Source: Roseibium sp. TrichSKD4
GTDB lineage: Bacteria; Pseudomonadota; Alphaproteobacteria; Rhizobiales; Stappiaceae
Assembly (NCBI RefSeq): GCF_000148725.1
Contig: NZ_GL476321.1
Location: forward strand, 87,320-133,502
DNA: 46,183 nucleotides
Reading direction: 5' to 3'
In this document: in pieces, positions 9,628 to 17,279 of the stretch
Layout of the letters: each line of letters opens with the position of its first letter
How positions within the stretch are numbered: position 1 is the first letter of the stretch
Position numbers and translations under genes: made by a program
Notes under the pieces: generated by a model
Databases searched by the model: none
What the model was told of the DNA's origin: nothing
The model's input: the letters and a program-made list of their open reading frames with translations, nothing else

Positions 9628-9876
9628 TTACGCGGTATACCCACGCCGCTCTTTCCGGATGGCCATATCCTTGAGCGCATCAAGGGCTGTGCCGGGTGAA
9701 GGGTAGACTTTCCGTTGCGTGCGGCCAAGAGAGCCAATGCGCCCCCATTCACGCTGAAGCTCCCATTCTCCGAAGAGATTGCACTGGACAGACAGGCGAT
9801 AAAACCGCCGTTTGTTCTGGGCAGGATCAATGCAGCGCATGTGAAGTGTGGTTGGAAACATGTCGAGCTGCATCAT
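9628..9876 (-). CDS. WGR-domain protein
   Basis: 82 aa. Nearly the whole protein is a WGR domain: the core runs from REWGRIGSLGRTQRK to KDMAIRKERRGYTA, with the defining Trp-Gly-Arg. WGR domains bind nucleic acid and occur in PARPs and in short stand-alone proteins common on alphaproteobacterial plasmids; the role of the latter is not known. It is convergent with the RTX operon (54 bp between stops). A second, one-codon-shifted Met (MMQL) makes the exact start uncertain. Confidence 0.88.
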   Translation of the reverse strand: MMQLDMFPTTLHMRCIDPAQNKRRFYRLSVQCNLFGEWELQREWGRIGSLGRTQRKVYPSPGTALDALKDMAIRKERRGYTA

Positions 9877-10048
9877 GACGACTGGCCGGTTTGCTGTGAA
9901 GGCAATGGCTCCAGATTAACTCGGCCAGTGTGTCCAAACCATCACCCTGCCCCGTTTTACACATGGGATTCGATGTGGCTTGCTTGCCTGAAGCCCTTGT
10001 CGAGCACTGCCCGACACCCCATCATTGTTCTTCAAATATCCCCAAGGC

Positions 10049-10065
10049 CGGGGGCGTGGCCCCCG
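10049..10065 (-). terminator. GC-rich hairpin downstream of the minus-strand pair
   Basis: CGGGGGC (10049-10055) pairs with GCCCCCG (10059-10065) over a 3-nt loop, just past the stop of the secreted protein gene at 10080. It probably ends the minus-strand operon, although there is no clear T-run. The stretch 9877-10048 holds no gene I can support. Confidence 0.5.
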
Positions 10066-10079
10066 CCTGAGCAGCCTTC

Positions 10080-10694
10080 CTATTTCGGTTCAACAACGGC
10101 GTAAGTGCCGTCCACTTCATCGACAATCACCCGATGGCGGTATTTCCTGCTATCGATCCATTCCTTGAAAAAGGCGTCATCCGATGTGGTCCATGCGTTG
10201 AACTCGACATCGTAGCGCCCGTCCCGGCGTTGGCGGATGCTGTAGACCTCACTGGTGTTGCGGGTATCGGGAAACGGTCCGCAGAGCCGATTACGGCGGG
10301 TTACGTAAAACCGTTCCTCGCCCTCCGGCTGAGGCATCATGAACACGATGGTGTAGGGAATGGAGTCTTCCCGGTCGCTGACCATGCCTTTTTTCTGTAG
10401 ACCGCTGACCATACCTGCAAATCCTGTCGCTGTGTGATAGCAGGGTTTGAACAGCGTGAAGAGCGCATGAGACCCCGGTGGACGGCACATGTAATCGGCA
10501 TCATCGGACCGTTTCTGGCTGACCAGCGGGGTGTAGCTGTAGACGTTTGCAGCCATGCACGCATGCCAGTCCCTGATGTAGGTGTTGATGGCACGTTCGG
10601 CGGCAGATTGCGTCAGGCCGCTGGCAGATGCCGAGACCGAGCTGCCCGTGAGCAGAAGTCCGACTGTCGCTGTTATCGTAAGAACCTGTCTCAT
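10080..10694 (-). CDS. Secreted protein of unknown function
   Basis: 204 aa. The first ~24 residues form a classical signal peptide (basic MRQ, hydrophobic core, SASA), so the product is periplasmic or secreted. The mature part has four or five cysteines (HACMAAN, YMCRPPG, KPCYH, RLCGPF) that could form disulfides. I do not recognise a domain. Its ATG overlaps the stop of the upstream small membrane protein gene by 4 bp (ATGA), so the two are translationally coupled and may act together at the envelope. Confidence 0.75.
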   Translation of the reverse strand: MRQVLTITATVGLLLTGSSVSASASGLTQSAAERAINTYIRDWHACMAANVYSYTPLVSQKRSDDADYMCRPPGSHALFTLFKPCYHTATGFAGMVSGLQKKGMVSDREDSIPYTIVFMMPQPEGEERFYVTRRNRLCGPFPDTRNTSEVYSIRQRRDGRYDVEFNAWTTSDDAFFKEWIDSRKYRHRVIVDEVDGTYAVVEPK

Positions 10695-10891
10695 TGGCGC
10701 TCACGGACCTTTCGGGCCGTCTCATAAGTGCCAAACCCGATCTGGGCCATCCCTTGCGTCATCTTGGCAATGCCTGCTGTTGTTACGGGGAACGCAAACA
10801 GCAGCCCGATGATAGTGAAGCCGAGCACAATGCCGAACATCATGATCATGAAGCCAAGGAAGACATTTATAAAACCGGTGATAATACGCAT
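10691..10891 (-). CDS. Small two-helix membrane protein
   Basis: 66 aa. Most of the chain is hydrophobic (about residues 4-42, e.g. FLGFMIMMFGIVLGFTIIG), enough for one long or two short membrane helices, followed by a short amphipathic tail ending in ARKVRERQ. No family is recognised. It is the first gene of a two-gene operon with the secreted protein. Upstream lies a hairpin-rich non-coding block. Confidence 0.65.
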   Translation of the reverse strand: MRIITGFINVFLGFMIMMFGIVLGFTIIGLLFAFPVTTAGIAKMTQGMAQIGFGTYETARKVRERQ

Positions 10892-10918
10892 TTCGACATC
10901 CGTGATGCGATGGAGTTT

Positions 10919-11084
10919 GAACAGAATTGCCTAAAGTGTTCAGGGGGTTGAAAGCCCCTGATTTTCTTCTTGAACCGGAAGAATCCCTTCGGGTAAGATT
11001 CTTGCCGTGGCCTGAACTCCGGCTCACGACCCCTTGACCTGCAAGGGGTTTCATCTTCGCCGAACAGAATAGGCAATTCTGTTC
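10919..11084. repeat. Block of consecutive hairpins with an enclosing 14-bp inverted repeat
   Basis: Four stem-loops follow one another: CAGGGG/CCCCTG (10941-10960), AAGAATC/GATTCTT (10979-11003), ACCCCTTG/CAAGGGGT (11029-11049) and GAACAGAAT/ATTCTGTTC (11062-11084). GAACAGAATTGCCT at 10919-10932 is also a perfect inverted copy of 11071-11084, so the whole block can fold as one large structure. The interval 10892-11169 has no gene. It precedes a tyrosine recombinase gene, so it may be a recombination, resolution or transfer site; a rearrangement scar is the alternative. Confidence 0.65.
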
Positions 11085-11169
11085 GCAGCGGAGATATTCA
11101 GGTGAAAACAACGAAAGCACGCCCCATTTCTGACGCAATCCACCACGGGTTTCAGGAAGGTGCGACCCG

Positions 11170-11715
11170 ATGACGGGGCCGTCGCTTCTCACCTCGACCG
11201 GGATGCGGAAGTATCTCACGAACAGCGAACGGCAGCGGTTTCTTGTCGCCTGTGACGACCTGCCGGATGATGAACGCCTGCTGTGTCATTGCCTGTTGTG
11301 GACGGGAGCCAGACTGTCGGAAGTTCTGGCCCTTGAGCCGGAACACATATCCGGCGAGGAAGGCACCCTCACCATCCGCTCCCTGAAGAAACGGGGACAG
11401 GTGAGCTATCGACGTGTTCCCGTGCCCCAAACGTTGCTCACAGACCTTTTGCAGGCATCGGCACCCATATTTGGGTGGGGGCGCACGCGGGGATGGATGA
11501 CCATCAAGACGGTCATGGAAGCAGCTGACATATCAGGCCCGCAAGCCTGTCCGCGTGGATTGCGCCACAGCTTTGCCGTCCATGCCATATCCTCAGGCGT
11601 GCCCCTGCATCTTGTCCAGCGCTGGCTTGGTCATCAGCGTCTTGAGACAACGGCCATTTATTCGCAGGCCTTCGGGCATGAGGAACGCCAGATTGCAAGC
11701 CGGATGTGGCAGTGA
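11170..11715 (+). CDS. Short tyrosine recombinase (phage-integrase family)
   Basis: 181 aa, essentially only the catalytic domain; the usual N-terminal core-binding domain is missing. Family signs in order: the first Arg in TGARLSEVL, a beta-hairpin Lys in RSLKKRGQV, box II PRGLRHSFAVHA with the second Arg, LGHQRLETT with the His, and the Tyr nucleophile in AIYSQA. The His that normally stands three residues before the second Arg (HxxR) is replaced by Arg here. A purine-rich RBS (aggaaggtg) precedes the ATG. Short stand-alone recombinases of this type occur on alphaproteobacterial plasmids, where they may resolve multimers or move modules. The hairpin block upstream is a candidate substrate. 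Confidence 0.85.
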   Translation: MTGPSLLTSTGMRKYLTNSERQRFLVACDDLPDDERLLCHCLLWTGARLSEVLALEPEHISGEEGTLTIRSLKKRGQVSYRRVPVPQTLLTDLLQASAPIFGWGRTRGWMTIKTVMEAADISGPQACPRGLRHSFAVHAISSGVPLHLVQRWLGHQRLETTAIYSQAFGHEERQIASRMWQ

Positions 11716-11951
11716 AATTCAGCCCCGTAATGTGTGACAGCGTCCTCCGTGATCATGGGATGGACTGACGTTCAGCGGTTCATTTTGCCGGGAAACCCCT
11801 TGCTCCCGTATCCGGCCCCACGTGGCAGACCTGCCAAAGAGTGCAAGGCCAGGGCAAGCGCTACGCGGCCCTGCACACTTTGTCATGCCCGCCCTTTGTC
11901 GTGGTGACGGGAGCGACAGGCGTTCCCCCAAACCAAAAGAAAGAAACCGAC

Positions 11952-12046
11952 ATGAACGACAAAACCACCATGACCACGGAGGACATCAGAACCCAGCGCA
12001 TCCGCGAGCTGAATGATACCCTGCGCACCACGTGGACAAGTGCCAA
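11952..12046 (+). pseudogene. DUF3768-family gene cut after its N-terminus by the Tn3-family end
   Basis: The ATG at 11952 opens a frame with IRTQRIRELNDTLRTTW, the typical start of DUF3768 proteins of alphaproteobacterial plasmids, whose function is unknown. The match ends exactly where the Tn3-type inverted repeat begins (GGGGTC at 12047), after which the frame stops at 12066-12068. No remainder of the gene is found in the window. The stretch 11716-11951 between this gene and the recombinase holds no gene I can support. Confidence 0.7.
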
Positions 12047-12084
12047 GGGGTCCATTAGGGCTCAGTGATAAATCGTACGCTAAG
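12047..12084. repeat. 38-bp Tn3-family terminal inverted repeat (left end)
   Basis: The 38-bp block starts GGGGTC and ends TACGCTAAG, the diagnostic outer and inner ends of Tn3-family repeats. It abuts the broken DUF3768 gene. No matching inverted copy was found elsewhere in the window, so the right end is missing or lies outside. Confidence 0.85.
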
Positions 12085-12658
12085 GGTTCTGACCTCTCTG
12101 TAATGTTCGATAGACGGTTGGTCGCGACACGGAAAACACCTCGGCCAGGTCGCTGATGGAATACTCCCCAGTGGCGTGCATACGGGTCAGTTCACGCTGC
12201 TGTTTCTCGGACAGTTTTGGCTGTTTGCCACGCAGCTTGCCCTTGAGACGGGCGATGGCCATGCCTTCGCGCGTGCGCATACGGATGAGGTCGGCTTCGA
12301 ACTCGGCAAAGGTGGCGAGGATGTTGAAGAACATCTTTCCCATGGGATCGGACGGATCATAAACCGAGGCACCGAGTGCCAGTTTCACACCTTTCGCTTC
12401 CAACTGATGCGCGATGGCACGGGCGTCCGGAACGGATCGCGCCAAGCGGTCGAGCTTGGGAACCACAAGCGTGTCACCTTCGCGAACAGCGGCGATGGCT
12501 TGATCTAACCCAGGCCGCGCACGGTTGGTACCAGTCAAACCATGGTCAGTGTAGATGCGATCTGGAGCAACGCCTAAGGTTTCGAGCGCCTGTTTTTGGG
12601 CGGTCAGATCCTGGCCGTCGGTGGAACAGCGGGCGTATCCAATTTTTGTCGCAGTCAT
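12080..12658 (-). CDS. tnpR: Tn3-family serine resolvase
   Basis: 192 aa from the ATG at 12658; an upstream in-frame ATG at 12739 would run through the res region and is unlikely. The N-terminal catalytic domain has YARCSTDGQDL with the nucleophilic Ser (residue 12), then LDRLARS and the long E helix FAEFEADLIRMRTREG. A C-terminal helix-turn-helix (YSISDLAEVFSVSRPTVYRTL) binds res. It resolves Tn3 cointegrates. It is transcribed towards the transposon end, and its stop codon lies inside the 38-bp terminal repeat. The gene looks intact although its transposon is broken. Confidence 0.95.
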   Translation of the reverse strand: MTATKIGYARCSTDGQDLTAQKQALETLGVAPDRIYTDHGLTGTNRARPGLDQAIAAVREGDTLVVPKLDRLARSVPDARAIAHQLEAKGVKLALGASVYDPSDPMGKMFFNILATFAEFEADLIRMRTREGMAIARLKGKLRGKQPKLSEKQQRELTRMHATGEYSISDLAEVFSVSRPTVYRTLQRGQNP

Positions 12659-12852
12659 GCACAAAGTGTACGGATAAGGGGCCTCTTTTGCAAATTTAAT
12701 CGTACTAGTTATATGAGACGCCGGAAGCTGCGGTTTCATGCGACGCGTCTGCTCGCTTGAACCTGTCCGCTCAGCGGACGTCTATCGGACGGGTAAAACC
12801 ATAAGCGAGGGTCTCGGCTCTGACCCTCAACACTTCTCTGAGAAGGTAATAT
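12659..12852. promoter_or_regulatory. Divergent tnpR/tnpA promoter and res region of the Tn3-family element
   Basis: This interval separates the divergent resolvase and transposase genes, where res sites and both promoters lie in this Tn3 subgroup. It is AT-rich near 12690-12715 and contains short GTAC-containing half sites at 12668 and 12703. An AGAAGGT ribosome-binding site precedes the tnpA ATG at 12853. Exact res subsites are not resolved by eye. Confidence 0.6.
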
Positions 12853-14799
12853 ATGGCCCACAGAACTGTCCTGACGCAGCGTCAGCGTGATGCTCTCTTC
12901 ACCCTGCCCACCGATAGGGCTTCGCTGGAATACCATTACACGCTTGCAGACGACGATATCGAACACGTCAGAACGCGCAGGGGACCAAAAAATCAGATGG
13001 GCTTTGCGCTCCAGCTTTGCGCGTTGCGATATCCCGGGCGCCTTCTTAAGCCGGGAGAGATCATCCCGGAAGCTGTAACCAGTTACCTTGCCGCCCAGCT
13101 CGCTCTGCAACCCGAAGATCTCTTGCCCTACGCTGTCCGCGATGCAACCCGTCGAGAACATCTCGGTACATTGCGCAAGATCTATGGCTATAAGCGGTTC
13201 ACCGGTAAACGTGTGAAGCAAATGACAGCCTGGTTAGACCAGCAGGCCGAGGCAACCGAATCTGGCGAAGGTCTGGTGCGGGCTTTTGTTGAAGAATGCC
13301 GGGCGCGGCAGATCATCCTGCCGGGTGTCACGACGATTGAGAGGCTATGTGCCGATGCGCTTGTGGCGGCCGAGCGGCGGATCGAGAACCGGATTGTCGC
13401 GCGCCTGGACAGTCGAATGCGCCGTCGTCTCGACGACCTGCTTGGCGAGGCTGCGAACGGGTGGCAGAGCGTGTTCTTGTGGCTGCGGGGGTTTGAGGTC
13501 GGCAAGAACACAGCCGATATGAACCGCCTGCTTGACCGGGTGGAAGCCCTCAAGGCGATTGGTCTGCAACCCGATGTTCTTGATGGCATTCCGCCCCACA
13601 GGATCAAGATCCTGCGCCGTCAGGGCGAGCGCTACTTCACGGGCAATTTGCAGGACATCAGCAGTAATCGTCGCCTCGCCATTCTGGCCACCTGTGTCGT
13701 TGAATGGGCGGCGTCCGTCGCCGATACCGTTGTCGAAACCCATGACCGGATCGTAGGCAAGACCTGGCGAGAGGCGAAGAAAATCAGCGCGCTACACTTC
13801 GAGCAGGCACAGGCGGATATAGCCAGCACACTGGTCGGATTCCAATCTCTGGGAACGACATTGCTGATGGCCCGGGGCGATGAGGCTGCCTTGGGCGGGG
13901 CCGTCGATGCATCCTGTTCATGGGATGGTCTGGAAACTCTTGTGGCGCGTTTTTCTGTCGACGTCGGCGGCCCGCGTGCGACGGATCTGACTAGGCTGAT
14001 TGTAGAGATTCGCTCTGATGGGTTGGTGAAGCGTTACGACGATGGAGCTCAGCTCTATTCATGCCTCATTGACGGACCGAAACGGCCGACACGATTTGCT
14101 TCAGGCAGATGCCGGCGCCGGTCGGACGATGACTTCGATCTTCGTCTGTTTCATATCACCAACCCCAAAGCATTCTCGGGTATCGTCGGTTCCGGTGAAC
14201 TCAGGTCGTCTCTATGGAACTTGCAAGGCACGAGGGAGCTCGGAAACGTCGCCTATGTCTATTTGACCAGCCTGCCGGCGATAGACTCGGAGGAGGATTT
14301 GCGGCGCATCGCGATGTCTTCCGACGGGATCATCCGCTTCCAGACCACCTCCAGCCGCGCTCGAGAAGAAACTCTGGAACTCACTGTCTATCGCGAGAAG
14401 ACGACAGGGCGAACTGCACGGCTGCTGGTCAATTTGGCGAGCGGACTTTTGGCTCCACCGCACTTGCTGATACATCGGCCAATTGGAGATCAGCCCTATT
14501 ATGAGGTCGTCGGTCCCGAAATCTATCGCATCGGAGTTCAGCCAGGGGTGGCACTCACCTATGCCAAAGGAGTTGCCACTGTCGACGAGGCAAGCTTGAA
14601 GCGCTTCGACTACGTTGTGGTCGGCGACGCCTCAAGTATTGAGGGGCTTGCTGCCCCCTACGATGAGGAGGAAACCGACCAGGTCGTTCACGTTGAAAAG
14701 CTCGACGCCGGGCTCGATCTCTTCGAATTCTGGCTCGAACACCAAAACAGCGACCAGGTCACAAGCCGCAATCCAGAACCGCGCATCTTTTCGACATGA
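12853..14799 (+). CDS. Hybrid ORF: N-terminal third of Tn3 transposase joined in frame to an unrelated C-terminal half
   Basis: 648 aa. Residues 1 to about 365 are the N-terminal part of a Tn3-family TnpA (DUF4158 and DNA-binding region, up to SCSWDGLETLVA). The DDE catalytic domain, which lies in the C-terminal half of a normal ~970-aa TnpA, is absent. Around base 13947 the sequence switches without a frame break to an unrelated half of about 283 aa. That part has LFHITNPKAFSGIVGSGEL and GNVAYVYLTSL, a pattern reminiscent of ADP-ribosyltransferase-like folds (His near the start, I..SGEL) but not a firm match. It cannot act as a transposase. The C-terminal half is probably the 3' part of a gene from the defence-like island captured at the deletion junction; whether the hybrid is expressed is unknown. 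Confidence 0.8.
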   Translation: MAHRTVLTQRQRDALFTLPTDRASLEYHYTLADDDIEHVRTRRGPKNQMGFALQLCALRYPGRLLKPGEIIPEAVTSYLAAQLALQPEDLLPYAVRDATRREHLGTLRKIYGYKRFTGKRVKQMTAWLDQQAEATESGEGLVRAFVEECRARQIILPGVTTIERLCADALVAAERRIENRIVARLDSRMRRRLDDLLGEAANGWQSVFLWLRGFEVGKNTADMNRLLDRVEALKAIGLQPDVLDGIPPHRIKILRRQGERYFTGNLQDISSNRRLAILATCVVEWAASVADTVVETHDRIVGKTWREAKKISALHFEQAQADIASTLVGFQSLGTTLLMARGDEAALGGAVDASCSWDGLETLVARFSVDVGGPRATDLTRLIVEIRSDGLVKRYDDGAQLYSCLIDGPKRPTRFASGRCRRRSDDDFDLRLFHITNPKAFSGIVGSGELRSSLWNLQGTRELGNVAYVYLTSLPAIDSEEDLRRIAMSSDGIIRFQTTSSRAREETLELTVYREKTTGRTARLLVNLASGLLAPPHLLIHRPIGDQPYYEVVGPEIYRIGVQPGVALTYAKGVATVDEASLKRFDYVVVGDASSIEGLAAPYDEEETDQVVHVEKLDAGLDLFEFWLEHQNSDQVTSRNPEPRIFST

Positions 14800-14902
14800 C
14801 GGTTTCGGGTGTGCCTTGCGCTTTCGTTCGCCTAGACGACGGAATGGCTCACCTCGCAAACTTATTCTTGGAGAGGCTCGTGGAGGCGGGCACCGGCGAC
14901 CA

Positions 14903-15787
14903 TCACATGTAGTGCGCCTTCATAGCCTCGATACGTTCTTCGGTCTTGCTGTTACGCTTCCCGACGACAATTCCGTATGCGGGTGAGTCCAGCAATGGAT
15001 AGAACTGCACGTAGACGGCAACGAATTCTTCGGTGCTGCCGATGAAGATACGGAGTGTCTCAGCGGGGTCAATCTCTTGCTTGTCGTGCGGGAATGTGCC
15101 TCCCACGTACATGGACAAGCCGTCGCTTTTATTGAGGATGATATCGTTCAGGAACGGCTCGAAACCATCCATGCCAAGTTCCGCCACCGCAAAGGCGTGT
15201 GCTGTCTTGGCAAGGAAGCGAAGGAAGTGGTTCCGGTTTACGTCGCCCAGCTTCATTGCGACATTGGCTTCGCCAGTTTCCTCCGCAATTTGCCGGTTGA
15301 TCTCGTAGGCGCGGGATTCGACATAACTCCACGGTCGCCCGCGACCTTTGTCTGAGCCGGCGTCACCAAGGGTGATGCGGGCCTCTGGCAGCTCCCATAG
15401 ATTGAGCGCCAATGGTGCCTCCTCCAATGGAAAGGCGCGTGAACCCAGATCGCGAGTAATTTTGCCGCTGCCATCGACTGCGACGAAGGGAATTTTAACG
15501 TGCTTTGGCCGGTCTTTTCTTCTTGTCCGGCTCGGAGCATCGACTTGCAGCCGAAAATCGCCGAGCTGCTTCTTAAGCACCTCCTGCTCGTAGGGTTGAA
15601 TAGTTGCCGCGCAGTGCTTGCACGACGCTTTCTCGAAGATCAGCGTGTTGTGGCCGAGCGCGAACGGAATGACATGCTCGTCGGTGAGATCGTTTTGAGA
15701 GAATGCCGAGCCGCAATAGATGCAGGCGCCCGGTGAAGGGATGCGTCGCTTTTCGAACCTGTCGATCTCATAAGTCTTCGTCTTCAT
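14903..15787 (-). CDS. HNH-type endonuclease-like protein
   Basis: 294 aa from the ATG at 15787 (MKTKTYEIDRF); longer in-frame starts would run into the divergent Xre gene. The N-terminal region has CIYCGSAF, then LTDEHVIPFALG and ASCKHCAATI: two CxxC knuckles around a DEHxIP motif, typical of HNH nucleases with a structural zinc. The remaining ~200 residues are unrecognised. The gene is convergent with the hybrid ORF and divergent from the Xre-RES pair. It may be a restriction-type nuclease of a defence island; the exact role is unknown. Confidence 0.75.
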   Translation of the reverse strand: MKTKTYEIDRFEKRRIPSPGACIYCGSAFSQNDLTDEHVIPFALGHNTLIFEKASCKHCAATIQPYEQEVLKKQLGDFRLQVDAPSRTRRKDRPKHVKIPFVAVDGSGKITRDLGSRAFPLEEAPLALNLWELPEARITLGDAGSDKGRGRPWSYVESRAYEINRQIAEETGEANVAMKLGDVNRNHFLRFLAKTAHAFAVAELGMDGFEPFLNDIILNKSDGLSMYVGGTFPHDKQEIDPAETLRIFIGSTEEFVAVYVQFYPLLDSPAYGIVVGKRNSKTEERIEAMKAHYM

Positions 15788-15880
15788 CCAGCAAAGATAG
15801 GCGAGCGATCGCAGGGTTGCCAGCAGGGGAACCGTGTCACGGCAGCTCCAGTCGTGCTTCAAGTCAATCGCCTCACAAAC

Positions 15881-15927
15881 TTTACGGGCTTTACGAACTT
15901 GACGAGTTAACACAAATAGCCCATATT
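15881..15927 (+). promoter_or_regulatory. Xre-RES promoter with three 9-bp phased repeats
   Basis: TTTACGGGC (15881), TTTACGAAC (15890) and TTGACGAGT (15899) are consecutive 9-bp units. The third supplies a perfect -35 box TTGACG (15899-15904), followed after 17 bp by CATATT as a -10 box (15922-15927). An AAGGAG RBS leads to the ATG at 15951. The repeats are a good candidate operator for autoregulation by the antitoxin. Confidence 0.7.
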
Positions 15928-15950
15928 GGCGGCGAAGGAGCACCAAGATC

Positions 15951-16640
15951 ATGTCTACCGCTAAAGCTATTGAGAAGCGCGGTCGAAAGTCCGGCCACGT
16001 CAGGTCACCCAACATTGCGTTTTCGACAAAGCTCGCTGGAATTGCGGCGTTCAAAAAAGCGCTCATCGAGCAATATGGCGAGGCAGTCCGTCGCAGCAAG
16101 AAGGGCGGGCGCCGGGTCAGCTTTCGGGTCGATGTCGATCCAGAAGCTGGAGCGCAAACCATCACAGTTGTCGAGGAGCAGCCAGGCGCGGCCGCGGAGG
16201 GGTTTCCCGTCGAACAGGTCGGGGAGCCGGATGCGGACCTCAAGGCAGCTTTGAGGGAAGCTCGAGCTCGCGGGAAAAAGCGTGTTTCCGAAATCGTTGC
16301 CGCAGACGACATGCTCACCGCAGAGGCGTTTGCGGATCTGTTGGGTGTGTCCAGAGTGACGGTCAACTCACGGCGTCAAAACGGCCAGCTTCTAGGCATC
16401 GATGGGGCCAAGAGGGGCTTCCGCTTCCCTGCCTGGCAACTTGATGATGATGGCCGTCCATTCGAAGCGCTGCCCGAACTCCAGCAAATCCTCGGTGGCA
16501 GTGCCTGGGCTGTCTATAGGTTTCTGGTAACACCGCAAAGCGGTCTCAACGGGCTAACCGGACTCGATGCGTTGCGGAGTAAGAAGCCTGATGAGGTTAT
16601 CGAAGCCGCCAAGGGTATTGCTCACGGTGACTTCAGGTAA
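15951..16640 (+). CDS. Xre/MbcA/ParS-type antitoxin of a RES toxin
   Basis: 229 aa. The first ~110 residues are a basic, unrecognised extension. A helix-turn-helix follows (LTAEAFADLLGVSRVTVNSRR, about 118-138) and then the toxin-binding C-terminal domain typical of RES partners (LPELQQILGG, AWAVYRFLVTP, DALRSKKPDEVIEAA). It should bind the RES toxin and repress its own promoter. Its stop overlaps the toxin start by one base (TAATG), so the pair is translationally coupled. It is longer than most Xre antitoxins because of the N-terminal part. Confidence 0.88.
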   Translation: MSTAKAIEKRGRKSGHVRSPNIAFSTKLAGIAAFKKALIEQYGEAVRRSKKGGRRVSFRVDVDPEAGAQTITVVEEQPGAAAEGFPVEQVGEPDADLKAALREARARGKKRVSEIVAADDMLTAEAFADLLGVSRVTVNSRRQNGQLLGIDGAKRGFRFPAWQLDDDGRPFEALPELQQILGGSAWAVYRFLVTPQSGLNGLTGLDALRSKKPDEVIEAAKGIAHGDFR

Positions 16641-17248
16641 TGCCAGCAACTGCACCGCCCGCCGGCTTCGAGAACGCAAAGCTCGATATTGAAACTGTTC
16701 CTGCCGGAAAGCGGTTCGGACGCATCTACCTTGATGCTTTTCCGGATCCGCTAGGTTTCGGAAAAAGCCCGAGCCGGTTCAGCGATCCAAGGCGCCGGAT
16801 CGATGAAAACCGGTTCGGGGTACTATATCTCGGTGAAACGTTGAAAGTCTGCTTCCTGGAGGCGCTGCTTCGTGATCGCCGGGACGGACAAATTGGCGAC
16901 CTTCCGATTGAAGAAATAGAAATTCACGCCCGCCGATTTGCCGAGATCGAGACGACAGAGGATCTTCGTCTCGTCGATCTGCGCGACGATCACGCCGTGC
17001 GTATGGGTGTGCCTTCCGACGTCGCGAAGGCTTCGCGCCAGAGCCTAGCTCGCGCCTGGTCGCTGGCTTTCTATGAGCACAAATCTTCGCCGGATGGGAT
17101 CATCTATCCCTCTCGGCTAAATGGCCACGTGAACGTTGCAGTCTATGATCGCGCAGTTTCCAAACTGGCCGCAAAACGCGTGGTTCCCCTGTTGGGCGCA
17201 CCGGGGCTGGCATCGGTGTTGCGGGAATTGCTTGTGGCTTTGGTCTGA
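16640..17248 (+). CDS. RES-domain toxin (NAD-depleting type)
   Basis: 202 aa. The RES signature residues are visible: the first Arg in AGKRFGRIYLDAFPDPLGF, Glu in FLEALLRDRR, and Ser in DGIIYPSRLNG. RES toxins are known to degrade NAD+ and stop growth. The upstream gene is its antitoxin. Such pairs stabilise plasmids or islands and can act as abortive-infection systems. The gene looks complete. Confidence 0.9.
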   Translation: MPATAPPAGFENAKLDIETVPAGKRFGRIYLDAFPDPLGFGKSPSRFSDPRRRIDENRFGVLYLGETLKVCFLEALLRDRRDGQIGDLPIEEIEIHARRFAEIETTEDLRLVDLRDDHAVRMGVPSDVAKASRQSLARAWSLAFYEHKSSPDGIIYPSRLNGHVNVAVYDRAVSKLAAKRVVPLLGAPGLASVLRELLVALV

Positions 17249-17259
17249 GAACACCGGCT

Positions 17260-17276
17260 ATTCTCAAATTGTCTGC
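17260..17276 (+). repeat. Solitary copy of the tni-end motif
   Basis: ATTCTCAAATTGTCTGC lies between the RES gene and the end of the next minus-strand gene. It closely resembles the repeats at the ends of the tni transposon (for example ATTCTCAAATTAGCTGC at 22794), but sits 2 kb outside that element. It may be the scar of a related insertion or chance. Confidence 0.4.
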
Positions 17277-17279
17277 AAT

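Noticed and set aside
9715-10104. 129-codon plus-strand frame
   Set aside because: It overlaps the WGR gene on the opposite strand and has no recognisable domain; treated as a shadow.
12659-12739. Longer resolvase start at 12739
   Set aside because: The extra 27 residues would occupy the res/promoter interval and are not resolvase-like; the start at 12658 gives the standard N-terminus.
15788-16366. Long N-terminal extension of the HNH gene to 16366
   Set aside because: It is antisense to the Xre antitoxin gene and low in family-like features; the Met at 15787 directly precedes the conserved part.
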